Shown one piece after another: positions 46,971 to 56,575 of a DNA stretch of 64,000 nt; position 1 is the first letter of the stretch, and each line of letters opens with the position of its first letter. This DNA is from Pseudomonas proteolytica (GTDB lineage Bacteria > Pseudomonadota > Gammaproteobacteria > Pseudomonadales > Pseudomonadaceae). The position numbers were made by a program, and so were the translations under genes. The notes below the pieces were generated by a model. The model ran no database searches. It was not told the DNA's origin and saw only the letters and a list, made by a program, of their open reading frames with translations. Location: the NCBI RefSeq assembly GCF_007858275.1, contig NZ_VFEV01000011.1:91555-155554 (forward strand), in the 5' to 3' direction.

Positions 46971-47098
46971 AGCATAATTCGCTTCGTGCGAGTTCCTGAC
47001 CTAATGGTCAACAAAGCCCGCTGGTACCTCAAAGCACCGCTGCCCACCCCAGTGTCCGGTGCTGGAAATAACAATAAAACTCTTGAGGAGTACTTGCT

Positions 47099-48460
47099 GT
47101 GGAAAGCCATAAATCCGACGCCCCGACCCTGGACCTCAGTCCGCCCCACCTTTCGACCGCAAAGCAGGGCTGGCTGGAACGCCTGTTCAAACTCAGCTTG
47201 CATGGCACCACAGTGAAGACCGAATTGATCGCCGGCCTCACGACGTTTATCACCATGGCCTACATCATCTTCGTCAACCCCAACATCATGGCCGACGCGG
47301 GCATCGACCACGGCGCCGCCTTTGTCGCGACGTGCATCGCCGCAGCCCTCGGCTGCCTGTTGATGGGCCTGTACGCCAACTGGCCTGTAGGCCTGGCGCC
47401 GGGCATGGGTTTGAATGCGTTCTTTACCTACACCGTGGTCGGCACCATGGGCTACACCTGGGAGACCGCGCTGGGTGCGGTGTTTATCTCCGGCGTGCTG
47501 TTCATGATCCTGACGCTGTCGCGCATCCGCGAATGGCTGCTCAACAGCATTCCGGTAAGCCTGCGCCACGCCATGGGCGCCGGGGTGGGTCTATTCCTGG
47601 GGGTGATCGGCCTGAAAACCGCCGGCATCATCGTGGCCAGCCCCGCCACCCTGATCAAGCTCGGCTCCCTGCATGAACCGGCCCCGCTGTTGGCGGCCGT
47701 GTGCTTCCTGCTGATCGCGATCCTCAGTTACCACAGGGTATTCGGCGCAATCTTGATCAGCATCATTGCGGTCACCCTGGCCGGCTGGGGCCAGGGCCTG
47801 GTGCAGTACCAGGGCATCGTCGCCGCCCCGCCGAGCCTGGCGCCGACCTGGATGGCGATGGACGTGATGGGCGTGTTCAACGTCAGCATGATCAGTGTGG
47901 TATTCGCCTTCCTGTTTGTGCACATGTTCGACACCGCCGGCACCCTGATGGGCGTTGCCCAGCGGGCGGGCCTGGTCAATGCCGACGGCAAGATCGAGAA
48001 CCTGTCGCGGGCCTTGAAAGCCGACAGTGCTTCGAGCGTGTTTGGCGCAGTGGTCGGTGTACCGCCCGTGACCAGTTATGTGGAAAGCGCCGCGGGCGTG
48101 GCGGCCGGTGGGCGCACCGGGCTTACGGCCGTGACCGTGGGCGTGCTGTTTGTAGCGGCGATGTTTTTCGCCCCGCTGGCAGGCATGATTCCTGCGTATG
48201 CCACGGCCGGTGCGCTGATTTATGTGGCGATGCTGATGATGAGCGGCATGGCCCATATCGAATGGGACGACGCCACCGACAGCATTCCGGCGATTGTCAC
48301 GGCAATCATGATGCCCCTGACCTTCTCGGTCGCCGACGGCATCGCGCTGGGCTTTATCACTTACGTGGCCCTCAAGGCCGGCACGGGCAAGTACAAGCAG
48401 ATTTCCATCAGTCTGTGGGTGCTGTGCGCGATTTTCATCGCCAAGTTTATCTTCCTGTAA
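47099..48460 (+). CDS. NCS2/AzgA-type purine permease
   Basis: The 453-residue protein has many membrane helices and AzgA-branch motifs: GLTTFITMAYIIFVNPNIMA near residue 40, GLAPGMGLNAFFTYTV and HMFDTAGTLMGVA. Members carry adenine, hypoxanthine or guanine by proton symport. It starts with GTG at 47099 behind GAGGAG. Its place beside urate-degradation genes supports purine uptake. Confidence 0.93.
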   Translation: MESHKSDAPTLDLSPPHLSTAKQGWLERLFKLSLHGTTVKTELIAGLTTFITMAYIIFVNPNIMADAGIDHGAAFVATCIAAALGCLLMGLYANWPVGLAPGMGLNAFFTYTVVGTMGYTWETALGAVFISGVLFMILTLSRIREWLLNSIPVSLRHAMGAGVGLFLGVIGLKTAGIIVASPATLIKLGSLHEPAPLLAAVCFLLIAILSYHRVFGAILISIIAVTLAGWGQGLVQYQGIVAAPPSLAPTWMAMDVMGVFNVSMISVVFAFLFVHMFDTAGTLMGVAQRAGLVNADGKIENLSRALKADSASSVFGAVVGVPPVTSYVESAAGVAAGGRTGLTAVTVGVLFVAAMFFAPLAGMIPAYATAGALIYVAMLMMSGMAHIEWDDATDSIPAIVTAIMMPLTFSVADGIALGFITYVALKAGTGKYKQISISLWVLCAIFIAKFIFL

Positions 48461-48523
48461 CTCGGAAGCCGGCGAAAACCGCCTCACCCTTGGGTGGGGC
48501 TTTTGCATGTATGGAGGAATGTA

Positions 48524-49150
48524 ATGAGCGTGGAAACCTGGCTGCTGTTCAGCGGCGCTGCTTTGATCGTGATCCTGATTCCGGGGCCGCTGTCGCTGCT
48601 GATGATCAGCAACAGCCTGAACTACGGCCTGCGCCGTTCGTACCCGGCGTTTCTTGGCGGGGTGTTTGCCTCGATCTGCCTGTTGAGCGCCTCGGCCCTG
48701 GGCCTGGGGGCCTTGTTGCTGGCGTCGGAGCAGTTGTTCAGCGCCTTGAAGATCGTCGGTGCGCTGTATCTGTTCTACCTCGCGTGGCAGAGCTGGCAGC
48801 AATCGCGCCTGCCGTCCCAGGGCGCCGTGGTGCCGGACGCAGCCCCCGTGCCGCGTTTTCGTGCACTGTTTGGCCGGGCTTTTGTGCTGGGCGCCAGCAA
48901 CCCCAAGGACATTCTGTTTTTCGCCGCCTTCCTGCCGCAGTTTCTCAGCAGCCAGCAGCCGTTTCTGCCGCAACTGCTGATCATGATCGCCACCTGGACC
49001 GTGCTTGACCTGCTATGCAAGCTGGCCTACGGCCTGGGTGCCCACGGCGCCGCGCGCTACCTGCGCACCGGCAAGGGCCAGAGCTGGTTCAACCGCTTCA
49101 GTGCCGGGCTGTTTGGCAGCGCCGGGGCGGCATCGCTGCTCAGGGGCTAG
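48524..49150 (+). CDS. LysE-family amino-acid exporter
   Basis: The 208-residue protein has about six membrane helices with the LysE/RhtB pattern (LIPGPLSLLMISNSLNYGLR, LKIVGALYLFYLAWQS, FVLGASNPKDILFFAAFLPQ). A strong GGAGGAA precedes the ATG. The substrate is unknown. It follows the permease by 63 bp and may be read through. Confidence 0.9.
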   Translation: MSVETWLLFSGAALIVILIPGPLSLLMISNSLNYGLRRSYPAFLGGVFASICLLSASALGLGALLLASEQLFSALKIVGALYLFYLAWQSWQQSRLPSQGAVVPDAAPVPRFRALFGRAFVLGASNPKDILFFAAFLPQFLSSQQPFLPQLLIMIATWTVLDLLCKLAYGLGAHGAARYLRTGKGQSWFNRFSAGLFGSAGAASLLRG

Positions 49151-49166
49151 TGGCTTCCTGACGCCG

Positions 49167-49296
49167 TGTAGGAGCGAGCTTGTCTCCGGGCGGCGCTCCG
49201 ACGAAGAACTTGAGAGCGCCGCGTGTAGCCAGACAACACGCGTTATCGTTGACGTTTTTCGTCGGAGCGCCGCCCGGAGTCAAGCTCGCTCCTACA
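49167..49296. repeat. REPIN variant with longer, altered arms
   Basis: The arms TGTAGGAGCGAGCTTG and its complement continue inward with CTCCGGGCGGCGCTCCGACG on both sides, giving about 40 bp arms. That inner part differs from the other copies here. Confidence 0.85.
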
Positions 49297-49304
49297 GAGC
49301 GGGC

Positions 49305-49331
49305 AAAAAAAAGCCCGCAGTGTGAGCGGGC
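49305..49331 (-). terminator. Rho-independent terminator after hiuH
   Basis: On the minus strand GCCCGC-TCACACT-GCGGGC is followed by eight T (49305-49312). It lies 45 bp past the hydroxyisourate hydrolase stop. Confidence 0.85.
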
Positions 49332-49375
49332 GAAACCAACGAAGAGCATTTGGGGGTGTGAAGCGAGGCGACGAC

Positions 49376-49729
49376 TCAGCTACCGCGATAAGTGGAGTAG
49401 CTGTAGGGCGAAATCAGCAGCGGCACATGGTAGTGATCCTGTTCGGCACTGATGCCAAAACGCAGCACTACCACATCGAGAAACGCCGGTTCCGGCAGTT
49501 GCACACCACGGGCGCGGTAGTAATCCCCGGCACTGAACTGCAACTGGTAGACCCCACTGCGGTAGTCGTCACCTTGCAGCAGCGGTGCGTCGCAACGGCC
49601 GTCGCTGTTGGTCAGGGCGCTGGCGACCAGCTCCAGTTGGGCGCCTTCGACGCGGTACAGTTCAACCTTGATGGCGCTGCCTGGGCAGCCGTGGGCGGCG
49701 TCCAGTACGTGTGTGGTCAGTCGTCCCAT
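49376..49729 (-). CDS. uraH: 5-Hydroxyisourate hydrolase (transthyretin-like)
   Basis: The 117-residue protein has the family signatures LTTHVLDAAHGCPGS at the N-terminus and the C-terminal SPYSYSTYRGS (YRGS end). It hydrolyses 5-hydroxyisourate to OHCU, the second step of urate breakdown. The ATG at 49729 behind GGGAG is chosen, and the upstream in-frame start adds seven non-family residues. No signal peptide is seen, so it is cytoplasmic. It is divergent from puuE with two TTGTAYACAA-type sites between them. Confidence 0.95.
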   Translation of the reverse strand: MGRLTTHVLDAAHGCPGSAIKVELYRVEGAQLELVASALTNSDGRCDAPLLQGDDYRSGVYQLQFSAGDYYRARGVQLPEPAFLDVVVLRFGISAEQDHYHVPLLISPYSYSTYRGS

Positions 49730-49825
49730 GGATTGGAGCTCCCGTGTCATCGATTAATAAGAGGCCGCACCTTTGTGGGGCATTGAAAAAGCCGGCGATG
49801 GCTGATTAAGACACTTTTCAAAAAA

Positions 49826-49837
49826 ATTGTACACAAT
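49826..49837. promoter_or_regulatory. Purine-region palindrome 2 (ATTGTACACAAT)
   Basis: A near-perfect dyad (central mismatch only) 97 bp upstream of the uraH start codon, with the core TTGTACACAA. Confidence 0.6.
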
Positions 49838-49869
49838 AAATTCAACAACCCCCCTCTTCCCCAATGGAC

Positions 49870-49951
49870 GCCGGCTTGCCGGCGATGACGGTGTATCTGC
49901 GAGCAGTGCGGTTACAGGAAGATCGTTATCGCCGGCAAGCCCGCTCCTACA
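49870..49951. repeat. Partly decayed REPIN
   Basis: CGCCGGCTTGCCGGCGATGA faces ATCGCCGGCAAGCCCGCTCC. The left outer arm (expected GTAGGAGC) is replaced by ATGGAC. Confidence 0.7.
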
Positions 49952-50074
49952 TTAAAGCGGTGCCGCAGTTTTTTCAGATTTAGTTGACCGTTCTGGCAAG
50001 TTTCTTGCAAGGATAGGCCGGCACGACCACTTGGAAAAAATGCAGAAATACAGGCTTACAAAGTGACCATTAAG

Positions 50075-50084
50075 TTGTATACAA
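50075..50084. promoter_or_regulatory. Purine-region palindrome 3 (TTGTATACAA)
   Basis: A perfect 10 bp palindrome 65 bp upstream of the puuE start. It is identical in core to the site before the purine permease. Confidence 0.6.
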
Positions 50085-50148
50085 TCAGCCCATCGCTGTG
50101 ACGCAACGGCCGCCACACCATCGATCACGAACAAGAAGGAAGACTGCA

Positions 50149-51075
50149 GTGAGCGCTGACTACCCACGCGACCTGATCGGTTACGGCAGTAACCCACCGC
50201 ACCCTCACTGGCCGGGCAAGGCGCGTATCGCCCTGTCGTTCGTACTCAATTACGAAGAAGGCGGTGAGCGCAATATCCTGCACGGCGACAAAGAGTCGGA
50301 AGCCTTCCTCTCGGAAATGGTCTCGGCCCAGCCGCTGCAAGGCGCGCGCAACATGAGCATGGAGTCGCTGTACGAATACGGCAGCCGTGCAGGCGTGTGG
50401 CGCATCCTCAAGCTGTTCAAGGAATTCGACATTCCGCTGACCATCTTCGCCGTGGCCATGGCCGCCCAGCGTCACCCCGATGTAATCCGTGCGATGGTCG
50501 CCGCCGGTCACGAGATTTGCAGCCACGGCTACCGCTGGATCGACTACCAGTACATGGATGAGGCCCAGGAGCGCGAGCATATGCTCGAAGCCATCCGCAT
50601 CCTTACCGAGCTGACCGGCGAGCGCCCACTGGGCTGGTACACCGGGCGCACCGGCCCGAATACGCGGCGGCTGGTGATGGAAGAAGGTGGCTTCCTGTAT
50701 GACTGCGACACCTACGACGACGACCTGCCCTACTGGGAACCGAACAACCCGACCGGCAAGGCGCACCTGGTGATCCCCTACACCCTGGACACTAATGACA
50801 TGCGCTTCACCCAGGTCCAGGGTTTCAACAAGGGCGACGACTTTTTCGAGTACCTCAAGGACGCGTTCGATGTGCTGTATGCCGAAGGTGCCGAGGCGCC
50901 GAAGATGCTGTCCATCGGCCTGCATTGCCGCCTGATCGGCCGCCCGGCGCGCCTGGCCGCACTCAAGCGCTTTATCGAATACGCCAAGGGCCATGACCAG
51001 GTGTGGTTCACCCGCCGCGTCGACATTGCCCGCCACTGGCATGACGTACACCCTTTCCAGGGAGCCGCCAAATGA
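50149..51075 (+). CDS. puuE: Allantoinase PuuE (polysaccharide-deacetylase fold)
   Basis: The 308-residue protein has the cofactor-independent allantoinase signatures: PHPHWPGKARIALSFVLNYE, GGERNILHGD and the NodB-like core GHEICSHGYRWIDYQ. It opens the allantoin ring to allantoate. A GTG at 50149 behind AGAAGGAAG starts the family sequence. It is the first gene of the puuE-uraD-alc-allA-puuD run, with an operator-like palindrome upstream. The stop overlaps uraD by 4 bp. Confidence 0.95.
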   Translation: MSADYPRDLIGYGSNPPHPHWPGKARIALSFVLNYEEGGERNILHGDKESEAFLSEMVSAQPLQGARNMSMESLYEYGSRAGVWRILKLFKEFDIPLTIFAVAMAAQRHPDVIRAMVAAGHEICSHGYRWIDYQYMDEAQEREHMLEAIRILTELTGERPLGWYTGRTGPNTRRLVMEEGGFLYDCDTYDDDLPYWEPNNPTGKAHLVIPYTLDTNDMRFTQVQGFNKGDDFFEYLKDAFDVLYAEGAEAPKMLSIGLHCRLIGRPARLAALKRFIEYAKGHDQVWFTRRVDIARHWHDVHPFQGAAK

Positions 51076-51587
51076 CTGCTTTCCAAACCTTGAAACCATC
51101 GGCCCTCAGCCGCGACGAATTTGTCGCAGCCTTCGCCGATATCTATGAACACTCGCCATGGGTGGCCGAAAAGGCCTTCGACCTGGGCCAGGACGCCTCG
51201 ATCGATGAGATCGAAACTCTGCACCAGCGCATGAGCGATATCCTATTGAGCGCCGATCACACCAGGCAACTGGCCCTGATCAACGCTCACCCGGACCTGG
51301 CTGGCAAAGCTGCCGTCCAGGGCCAACTGACCGAAGCCAGCACCCATGAACAAGCTGGCGCCGGTATCCACCAATGCTCGAGCGACGAGTTTTCGCGCTT
51401 CACCGAGCTGAACGACGCCTACAAGGCCAAGTTCAAGTTTCCCTTCATCATGGCGGTAAAAGGCAGCAACCGGCATCAGATCCTCGCCGCGTTTGAAACG
51501 CGCATCCATAACCCGGTCGAGACCGAGTTCAAGTGCGCACTGGCAGAGATCAACAAGATCGCGTTGTTCCGTTTATTGACCCTCTAA
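51072..51587 (+). CDS. uraD: OHCU decarboxylase
   Basis: The 171-residue helical protein decarboxylates 2-oxo-4-hydroxy-4-carboxy-5-ureidoimidazoline to S-allantoin. The family motif HPDLAGKA with the catalytic His is present, as are [12 protein letters not shown] and the [12 protein letters not shown] block. It overlaps the puuE stop (ATGA), so translation is probably coupled. Confidence 0.95.
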   Translation: MTAFQTLKPSALSRDEFVAAFADIYEHSPWVAEKAFDLGQDASIDEIETLHQRMSDILLSADHTRQLALINAHPDLAGKAAVQGQLTEASTHEQAGAGIHQCSSDEFSRFTELNDAYKAKFKFPFIMAVKGSNRHQILAAFETRIHNPVETEFKCALAEINKIALFRLLTL

Positions 51588-51628
51588 ACGACCATCCCCA
51601 GCCACTCTATCTAAGGCAGACAAGAAGA

Positions 51629-52624
51629 ATGAAAGCTAACGCCGTACCTTTCGAGAAGTTCGTCAACCTGGCCGACGCCCGCCTGGGCACCAAGATCATC
51701 TCTGTGACTGATGACTGGTTCGCCGACGCCAACCGACTGTTCCAGCCGACCCCGGCCGTATGGAAGGAGGGCGTTTTCGATGATAACGGCAAGTGGATGG
51801 ACGGCTGGGAGTCACGCCGCAAGCGCTTCGAAGGCTTCGACAGCGCGGTGATCCGCCTGGGCGTACCGGGTTCGATCAAGGGCGTGGACATCGACACTTC
51901 ATTCTTCACCGGCAACTTCCCGCCATCGGCGTCCCTGGAAGGTTGCTTCCTGGCGTCGGGCGAGCCCGATGACAACACCCAGTGGGTCGAAGTGCTGTCT
52001 GCCGTAGAGTTGCAGGGCAACAGCCATCATTTCCACGAAATCAACCACGACCAGGCATTCAGCCACCTGCGCTTCAACATCTTCCCCGATGGTGGCGTAG
52101 CGCGTCTGCGGGTGTACGGCATTCCGTTCCGCGACTGGTCGGCCGTGGGCGACAACGAACAAGTGGACCTGGCCTCCTCCCTCAATGGCGGCCGCGCACT
52201 GGCCTGCTCCGACGAACACTTCGGGCGCATGGGCAACATCCTCAACCCGGGCCGTGGCATCAACATGGGCGATGGCTGGGAAACCGCGCGTCGTCGCACA
52301 CCTGGCAATGACTGGGTGATCGTCGCGCTGGGACATGCCGGCGAGATCGAGAAAGTGGTGGTCGACACCCTGCACTTCAAGGGCAACTACCCGGACACGT
52401 GCTCGATCCAGGCCGCGTTCGTCAAAGGCGGCACTGACAGCCAGATCGAGACCCAATCGCTGTTCTGGCGCGAACTGCTGCCGGCACAGAAACTGGAAAT
52501 GCACGCCGAACACACCTTCGCCGAGCAGATCAAGGCACTGGGCCCGATCACCCACATCCGCCTCAACGTATTCCCGGATGGTGGTGTAAGCCGCCTGCGG
52601 GTGTTCGGCAAGGTTTCGAAGTAA
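51629..52624 (+). CDS. alc: Allantoicase
   Basis: The 331-residue protein is built of two repeats of the allantoicase fold ([20 protein letters not shown] and [40 protein letters not shown] and [20 protein letters not shown]). It splits allantoate into ureidoglycolate and urea. The ATG at 51629 matches the family start. It is 41 bp after uraD on the same strand. Confidence 0.95.
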   Translation: MKANAVPFEKFVNLADARLGTKIISVTDDWFADANRLFQPTPAVWKEGVFDDNGKWMDGWESRRKRFEGFDSAVIRLGVPGSIKGVDIDTSFFTGNFPPSASLEGCFLASGEPDDNTQWVEVLSAVELQGNSHHFHEINHDQAFSHLRFNIFPDGGVARLRVYGIPFRDWSAVGDNEQVDLASSLNGGRALACSDEHFGRMGNILNPGRGINMGDGWETARRRTPGNDWVIVALGHAGEIEKVVVDTLHFKGNYPDTCSIQAAFVKGGTDSQIETQSLFWRELLPAQKLEMHAEHTFAEQIKALGPITHIRLNVFPDGGVSRLRVFGKVSK

Positions 52625-52635
52625 GCGGTGATGCC

Positions 52636-52701
52636 ATTCGCGAGCAAGCCCGCTCCCACAGGGGAATGCATTCCAAATGTGGGAGCGGGCTTGCTCGCGA
52701 A
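52636..52701. repeat. REPIN with very short spacer, reversed arm order
   Basis: TTCGCGAGCAAGCCCGCTCC is followed after about 20 bp by TGTGGGAGCGGGCTTGCTCG. It lies inside the alc-allA gap of the urate operon and so is transcribed. Confidence 0.85.
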
Positions 52702-52744
52702 GGCGCCAGAACAAACAACACAGAATCCGGATAAGAAGACAGCC

Positions 52745-53248
52745 ATGCGCACACTGATGATCGAACCCTTGACCAAAGAAGCCTTCGCCCCTTTCGGAGA
52801 CGTTATCGAAACCGATGGCAGCGATCACTTCATGATCAACAACGGCTCGACCATGCGCTTTCATAAACTGGCGACGGTAGAAACCGCCACGCCAGAAGAC
52901 CACGCCATCATCAGCATCTTCCGCGCCGATGCGCAGGACATGCCGCTGACCGTGTGCATGCTGGAAAGACACCCGCTGGGCAGCCAGGCCTTTATCCCGC
53001 TGCTCGGCAACCCCTTTCTGATCGTGGTCGCGCCGGTTGGCGATGAACCTGTATCAGGCTTGGTCCGCGCCTTCGTCACCAACGGCAGGCAGGGCATTAA
53101 TTACCATCGCGGCGTCTGGCACCACCCGGTGCTGACGATCGAAAAGCGGGATGACTTCCTGGTGGTTGATCGCAGTGGCACAGGCAATAACTGCGATGAG
53201 CATTTTTTCAAAGAGGATGAGCGGTTGATCCTTGCCCCCCACCAATAA
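52745..53248 (+). CDS. allA: Ureidoglycolate lyase
   Basis: The 167-residue cupin releases glyoxylate and urea from ureidoglycolate. Typical parts are MIEPLTKEAFAPFGDVIE, MLERHPLGSQAFIPL and the C-terminal GINYHRGVWHHPVLTI with the active-site His pair. The start ATG at 52745 follows a REPIN. It is the last enzyme of the soluble route in this operon. Confidence 0.95.
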   Translation: MRTLMIEPLTKEAFAPFGDVIETDGSDHFMINNGSTMRFHKLATVETATPEDHAIISIFRADAQDMPLTVCMLERHPLGSQAFIPLLGNPFLIVVAPVGDEPVSGLVRAFVTNGRQGINYHRGVWHHPVLTIEKRDDFLVVDRSGTGNNCDEHFFKEDERLILAPHQ

Positions 53249-53299
53249 GAGAAGGTCCGATCACCCGACAACAAGGGTGACGGGCGAGAGGTAAAGACT

Positions 53300-54598
53300 G
53301 TGGAAGCACATCTGTTGGAATGGCTGAACCTAAGCGTGCGCTGGGTTCATATGATCACTGGCGTGGCCTGGATCGGTGCGTCTTTCTATTTCGTATGGCT
53401 GGAAAACAACCTGAACCGCGTCAACCCCAAAAGCGGCCTGGCTGGCGATTTATGGGCGATCCACGGTGGCGGTATCTACCACCTGGAAAAATACAAACTG
53501 GCCCCACCGACCATGCCGGATAACCTGCACTGGTTCAAATGGGAAGCCTATTTCACCTGGATGTCGGGCGTCGCGCTGCTGTGCGTGGTGTTCTACCTCA
53601 ACCCGACGCTGTACCTGCTCGCCCCCGGCAGCAGCCTCAGCGGTACCGAAGGCGTGTTGCTGGGCATAGGCTCACTGTTCGCCGGCTGGTTCATCTACTC
53701 CTTTCTGTGCGACTCGGCCCTGGGCAAACGCCCTGCCCTGCTCGGCTTTATCCTGTTCGTCCTGTTGATCGGCGCCGCCTACGGCTTCAGCAAGGTGTTC
53801 AGCGGGCGCGGTGCGTACCTGCATGTGGGTGCGATCATCGGCACCATCATGGTCGGCAACGTGTTCCGTATCATCATGCCGGCCCAGCGTGCGCTAGTGG
53901 CAGCGATTGCGGAAAACCGCACCCCAGACCCGGCACTGCCGGCCAAGGGCCTGCTGCGCTCGCGTCACAACAACTACTTCACCCTGCCGGTGCTGTTCAT
54001 CATGATCAGCAACCACTTCCCGAGCACCTACGGCAGCCAGTACAACTGGTTGATCCTGGCCGGGATCGCGGTGGCGGCGGTGTTGGTACGGCACTACTTC
54101 AACACCCGTCATGACAGCCAAAAATACGCGTGGACCCTACCGGTCGGCGCCCTGGCGATGATCTGCCTGGCCTATGTCACCGGTCCTAAACCCGTGGCGA
54201 CCACACCGGACGTGGCCAAGGCGCCATCAGCGATCGAGTACCAGCCATTGCCGGAAACCGCGTTGGGTGGCGGCCTCAAGCCAGCGGCTCCCGCCGCGCC
54301 AGCACCAGCGGCACAAGCGCCTGCGGCCCAGGCCTCGACGGATTTTGGCAAGGTGCACAGCGTGATCGAAGAGCGTTGCACCGTGTGCCATTCGGCCAAG
54401 CCCACCAGCCCGCTGTTCAGCACCGCGCCGGCCGGGGTGATGTTCGATACCCCGGCGCAGATCCAGCAGCAGGCGGCGCGCATTCAAGCGCAGGCGGTGG
54501 CCAGCCAGATCATGCCATTGGGCAACATTACCCAGATGACCCAGCAGGAGCGGGAGTTGATTGGCAGTTGGATCAATCAGGGGGCCCGCACCAACTGA
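53300..54598 (+). CDS. puuD: Urate hydroxylase PuuD (membrane-bound, cytochrome-c tail)
   Basis: The 432-residue protein has about eight membrane helices (N-terminal LSVRWVHMITGVAWIGASFY). A Pro/Ala-rich linker (~305-345) and a C-terminal cytochrome c domain with heme site CTVCH (Cys360-His364) follow. PuuD oxidises urate to 5-hydroxyisourate and passes electrons to the respiratory chain, so no peroxide is made. The start is GTG at 53300. It shares the operon with allA, 51 bp upstream. Confidence 0.95.
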   Translation: MEAHLLEWLNLSVRWVHMITGVAWIGASFYFVWLENNLNRVNPKSGLAGDLWAIHGGGIYHLEKYKLAPPTMPDNLHWFKWEAYFTWMSGVALLCVVFYLNPTLYLLAPGSSLSGTEGVLLGIGSLFAGWFIYSFLCDSALGKRPALLGFILFVLLIGAAYGFSKVFSGRGAYLHVGAIIGTIMVGNVFRIIMPAQRALVAAIAENRTPDPALPAKGLLRSRHNNYFTLPVLFIMISNHFPSTYGSQYNWLILAGIAVAAVLVRHYFNTRHDSQKYAWTLPVGALAMICLAYVTGPKPVATTPDVAKAPSAIEYQPLPETALGGGLKPAAPAAPAPAAQAPAAQASTDFGKVHSVIEERCTVCHSAKPTSPLFSTAPAGVMFDTPAQIQQQAARIQAQAVASQIMPLGNITQMTQQERELIGSWINQGARTN

Positions 54599-54619
54599 CA
54601 GCCTGACGCAAATCCAAAA

Positions 54620-54710
54620 TGTGGGAGCGGGCTTGCTCGCGAATGCGGTGTGTCATTCAACCCTTAAGGTGACTGAGCCGCCGTTTTCGCGAGCAAGCCC
54701 GCTCCCACAG
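54620..54710. repeat. REPIN, main type
   Basis: TGTGGGAGCGGGCTTGCTCG and its complement are separated by about 45 bp in the puuD-permease gap. Confidence 0.9.
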
Positions 54711-54795
54711 GGGATCTGCGGTGATTTTGAGATCGAGCTCCAAATGGCAATTGACTGCCAAACAACACAAAAATAAAAAAGATTCGAGGTGTTGC

Positions 54796-56139
54796 ATGTC
54801 CCAGTTAGAAACGCAGATTCCTGCCGCGCCCGCCATGGTGCGGCTTCCACTTTTGCAACTGATCCTGGTAGGCCTGCAACATGTACTGCTGATGTACGGC
54901 GGCGCGGTGGCCGTACCGCTGATCATCGGACAAGCCGCGGGCTTGAGCCGTGAAGAAATCGCCTTTTTGATCAACGCCGACCTGTTGGTGGCGGGGATCG
55001 CCACCATGGTCCAGTCGTTTGGCATCGGCCCGCTGGGTATCCGCATGCCGGTGATGATGGGCGCCAGTTTCGCCGCCGTCGGCAGCATGGTCGCCATGGC
55101 CGGCATGCCAGGTATCGGCCTGCAAGGGATTTTTGGCGCGACCATCGCCGCCGGGTTCTTTGGCATGGTCATCGCCCCATTCATGTCCAAGGTGGTGCGC
55201 TTCTTCCCACCTCTGGTGACCGGTACCGTGATTACGGCCATCGGTCTTTCGTTGTTTCCTGTCGCGGTGAACTGGGCCGGCGGTGGCGCTACCGCTGTGC
55301 AATTCGGCTCGCCGATCTACCTGGCCATCGCCGGCCTGGTGCTCGCCACCATCTTGCTGATCAACCGTTTTATGCGTGGCTTCTGGGTCAATATCTCGGT
55401 CCTGATCGGCATGGCCCTGGGCTACGCCTTGTGTGGATTGCTCGGCATGGTCGACCTCGGCGGCCTGGAGCAGGCGCCGTGGCTGCAGGTGGTCACACCG
55501 CTGCACTTCGGTAGGCCCACGTTCGAGTTGGCGCCGATTCTGTCGATGTGCCTGGTGGTGGTGATTATCTTTGTCGAGTCCACCGGCATGTTCCTCGCGC
55601 TGGGCAAGATCACCGGCCAGGAAGTCACCCCGAAAATGCTGCGGCGCGGCCTGCTGTGCGATGCCGGGGCGTCGTTTTTCGCCGGGTTCTTCAACACCTT
55701 CACCCACTCCTCTTTCGCCCAGAACATCGGCCTGGTACAGATGACCGGTGTGCGCTGCCGTTCGGTGACGATCATGGCGGGAGCCTTTCTGATTGTCCTC
55801 AGCCTGCTGCCCAAGGCCGCATTTCTGGTGGCATCGATCCCTCCTGCGGTGCTGGGCGGTGCGGCTATCGCAATGTTTGGCATGGTGGCGGCGACCGGGA
55901 TCAAGATCCTGCAGGAAGCCGACATCGCCGACCGTCGCAACCAGTTGCTGGTAGCGGTCAGTATCGGCATGGGCCTGATCCCCGTGGTGCGCCCGGAGTT
56001 CTTCGCCCAGTTGCCCTTGTGGATGAGCCCGATTACCCACAGTGGCATCGCCATGGCCACGCTCAGTGCGTTGTCGCTGAACGTGCTGTTTAACATTCTG
56101 GGCGGCTCAGAACGCCCCGCAGTCGCCCATACGCATTGA
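54796..56139 (+). CDS. NCS2 nucleobase:cation symporter (urate/xanthine type)
   Basis: The 447-residue NCS2 protein has GLQHVLLMYGGAVAVPLIIG near the start and the conserved VIIFVESTGMFLALGKI motif. NTFTHSSFAQNIGLVQMTGV and a helix-rich C-terminus follow. It is closest to the UacT/XanQ uracil-xanthine-urate branch and differs from the AzgA-type carrier at 47099. It sits directly after PuuD, so urate or xanthine is the likely cargo. The ATG at 54796 is the family start. Confidence 0.92.
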   Translation: MSQLETQIPAAPAMVRLPLLQLILVGLQHVLLMYGGAVAVPLIIGQAAGLSREEIAFLINADLLVAGIATMVQSFGIGPLGIRMPVMMGASFAAVGSMVAMAGMPGIGLQGIFGATIAAGFFGMVIAPFMSKVVRFFPPLVTGTVITAIGLSLFPVAVNWAGGGATAVQFGSPIYLAIAGLVLATILLINRFMRGFWVNISVLIGMALGYALCGLLGMVDLGGLEQAPWLQVVTPLHFGRPTFELAPILSMCLVVVIIFVESTGMFLALGKITGQEVTPKMLRRGLLCDAGASFFAGFFNTFTHSSFAQNIGLVQMTGVRCRSVTIMAGAFLIVLSLLPKAAFLVASIPPAVLGGAAIAMFGMVAATGIKILQEADIADRRNQLLVAVSIGMGLIPVVRPEFFAQLPLWMSPITHSGIAMATLSALSLNVLFNILGGSERPAVAHTH

Positions 56140-56394
56140 TTCCTTCGTTACTACAAAAATAACAACGAACAGGGAACACCAACATGCACACCACCAACTT
56201 GGGGCTGGCCACACGCCGTGCCCCATTCTCGCCCCCTGCGCTCTTTTACAGCGCACTTGAGCACAGGCTCTGGAGCCAGTATTCTCCGCGCCCGCTCGAA
56301 TCGACTCAAAAAAAAACAGCGAATGTAAAAGCTGACTTAAAGGCCAACTTATCCCGGCCTTATGTCTGCTGCCAAAGTGCGCAAAAGTCCTCTG

Positions 56395-56432
56395 AACCCG
56401 ACTGCATCCCATGCAGCCGGCGGGGATTTTTT
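56395..56432 (+). terminator. Probable terminator between the permease and OmpK-like genes
   Basis: CTGCAT-CCC-ATGCAG (56402-56416) with an outer CCCG/CGGG pairing is followed by GATTTTTT. The wider 56140-56575 gap holds no other convincing gene. An open frame at 56184-56579 has no family match. Confidence 0.5.
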
Positions 56433-56575
56433 GGCTTTTCAAACACTTTGGCGCAGCTCTTGCTAAAAGCATTAAAGCTGACCGAACAGACGATTTTTGC
56501 AGCGAACCAAAAGGCGCCACACCAGAGCGCCTGCGTAGAAGAAAAACCACAAAACTTTAGCTCGGGAGCAACCGA

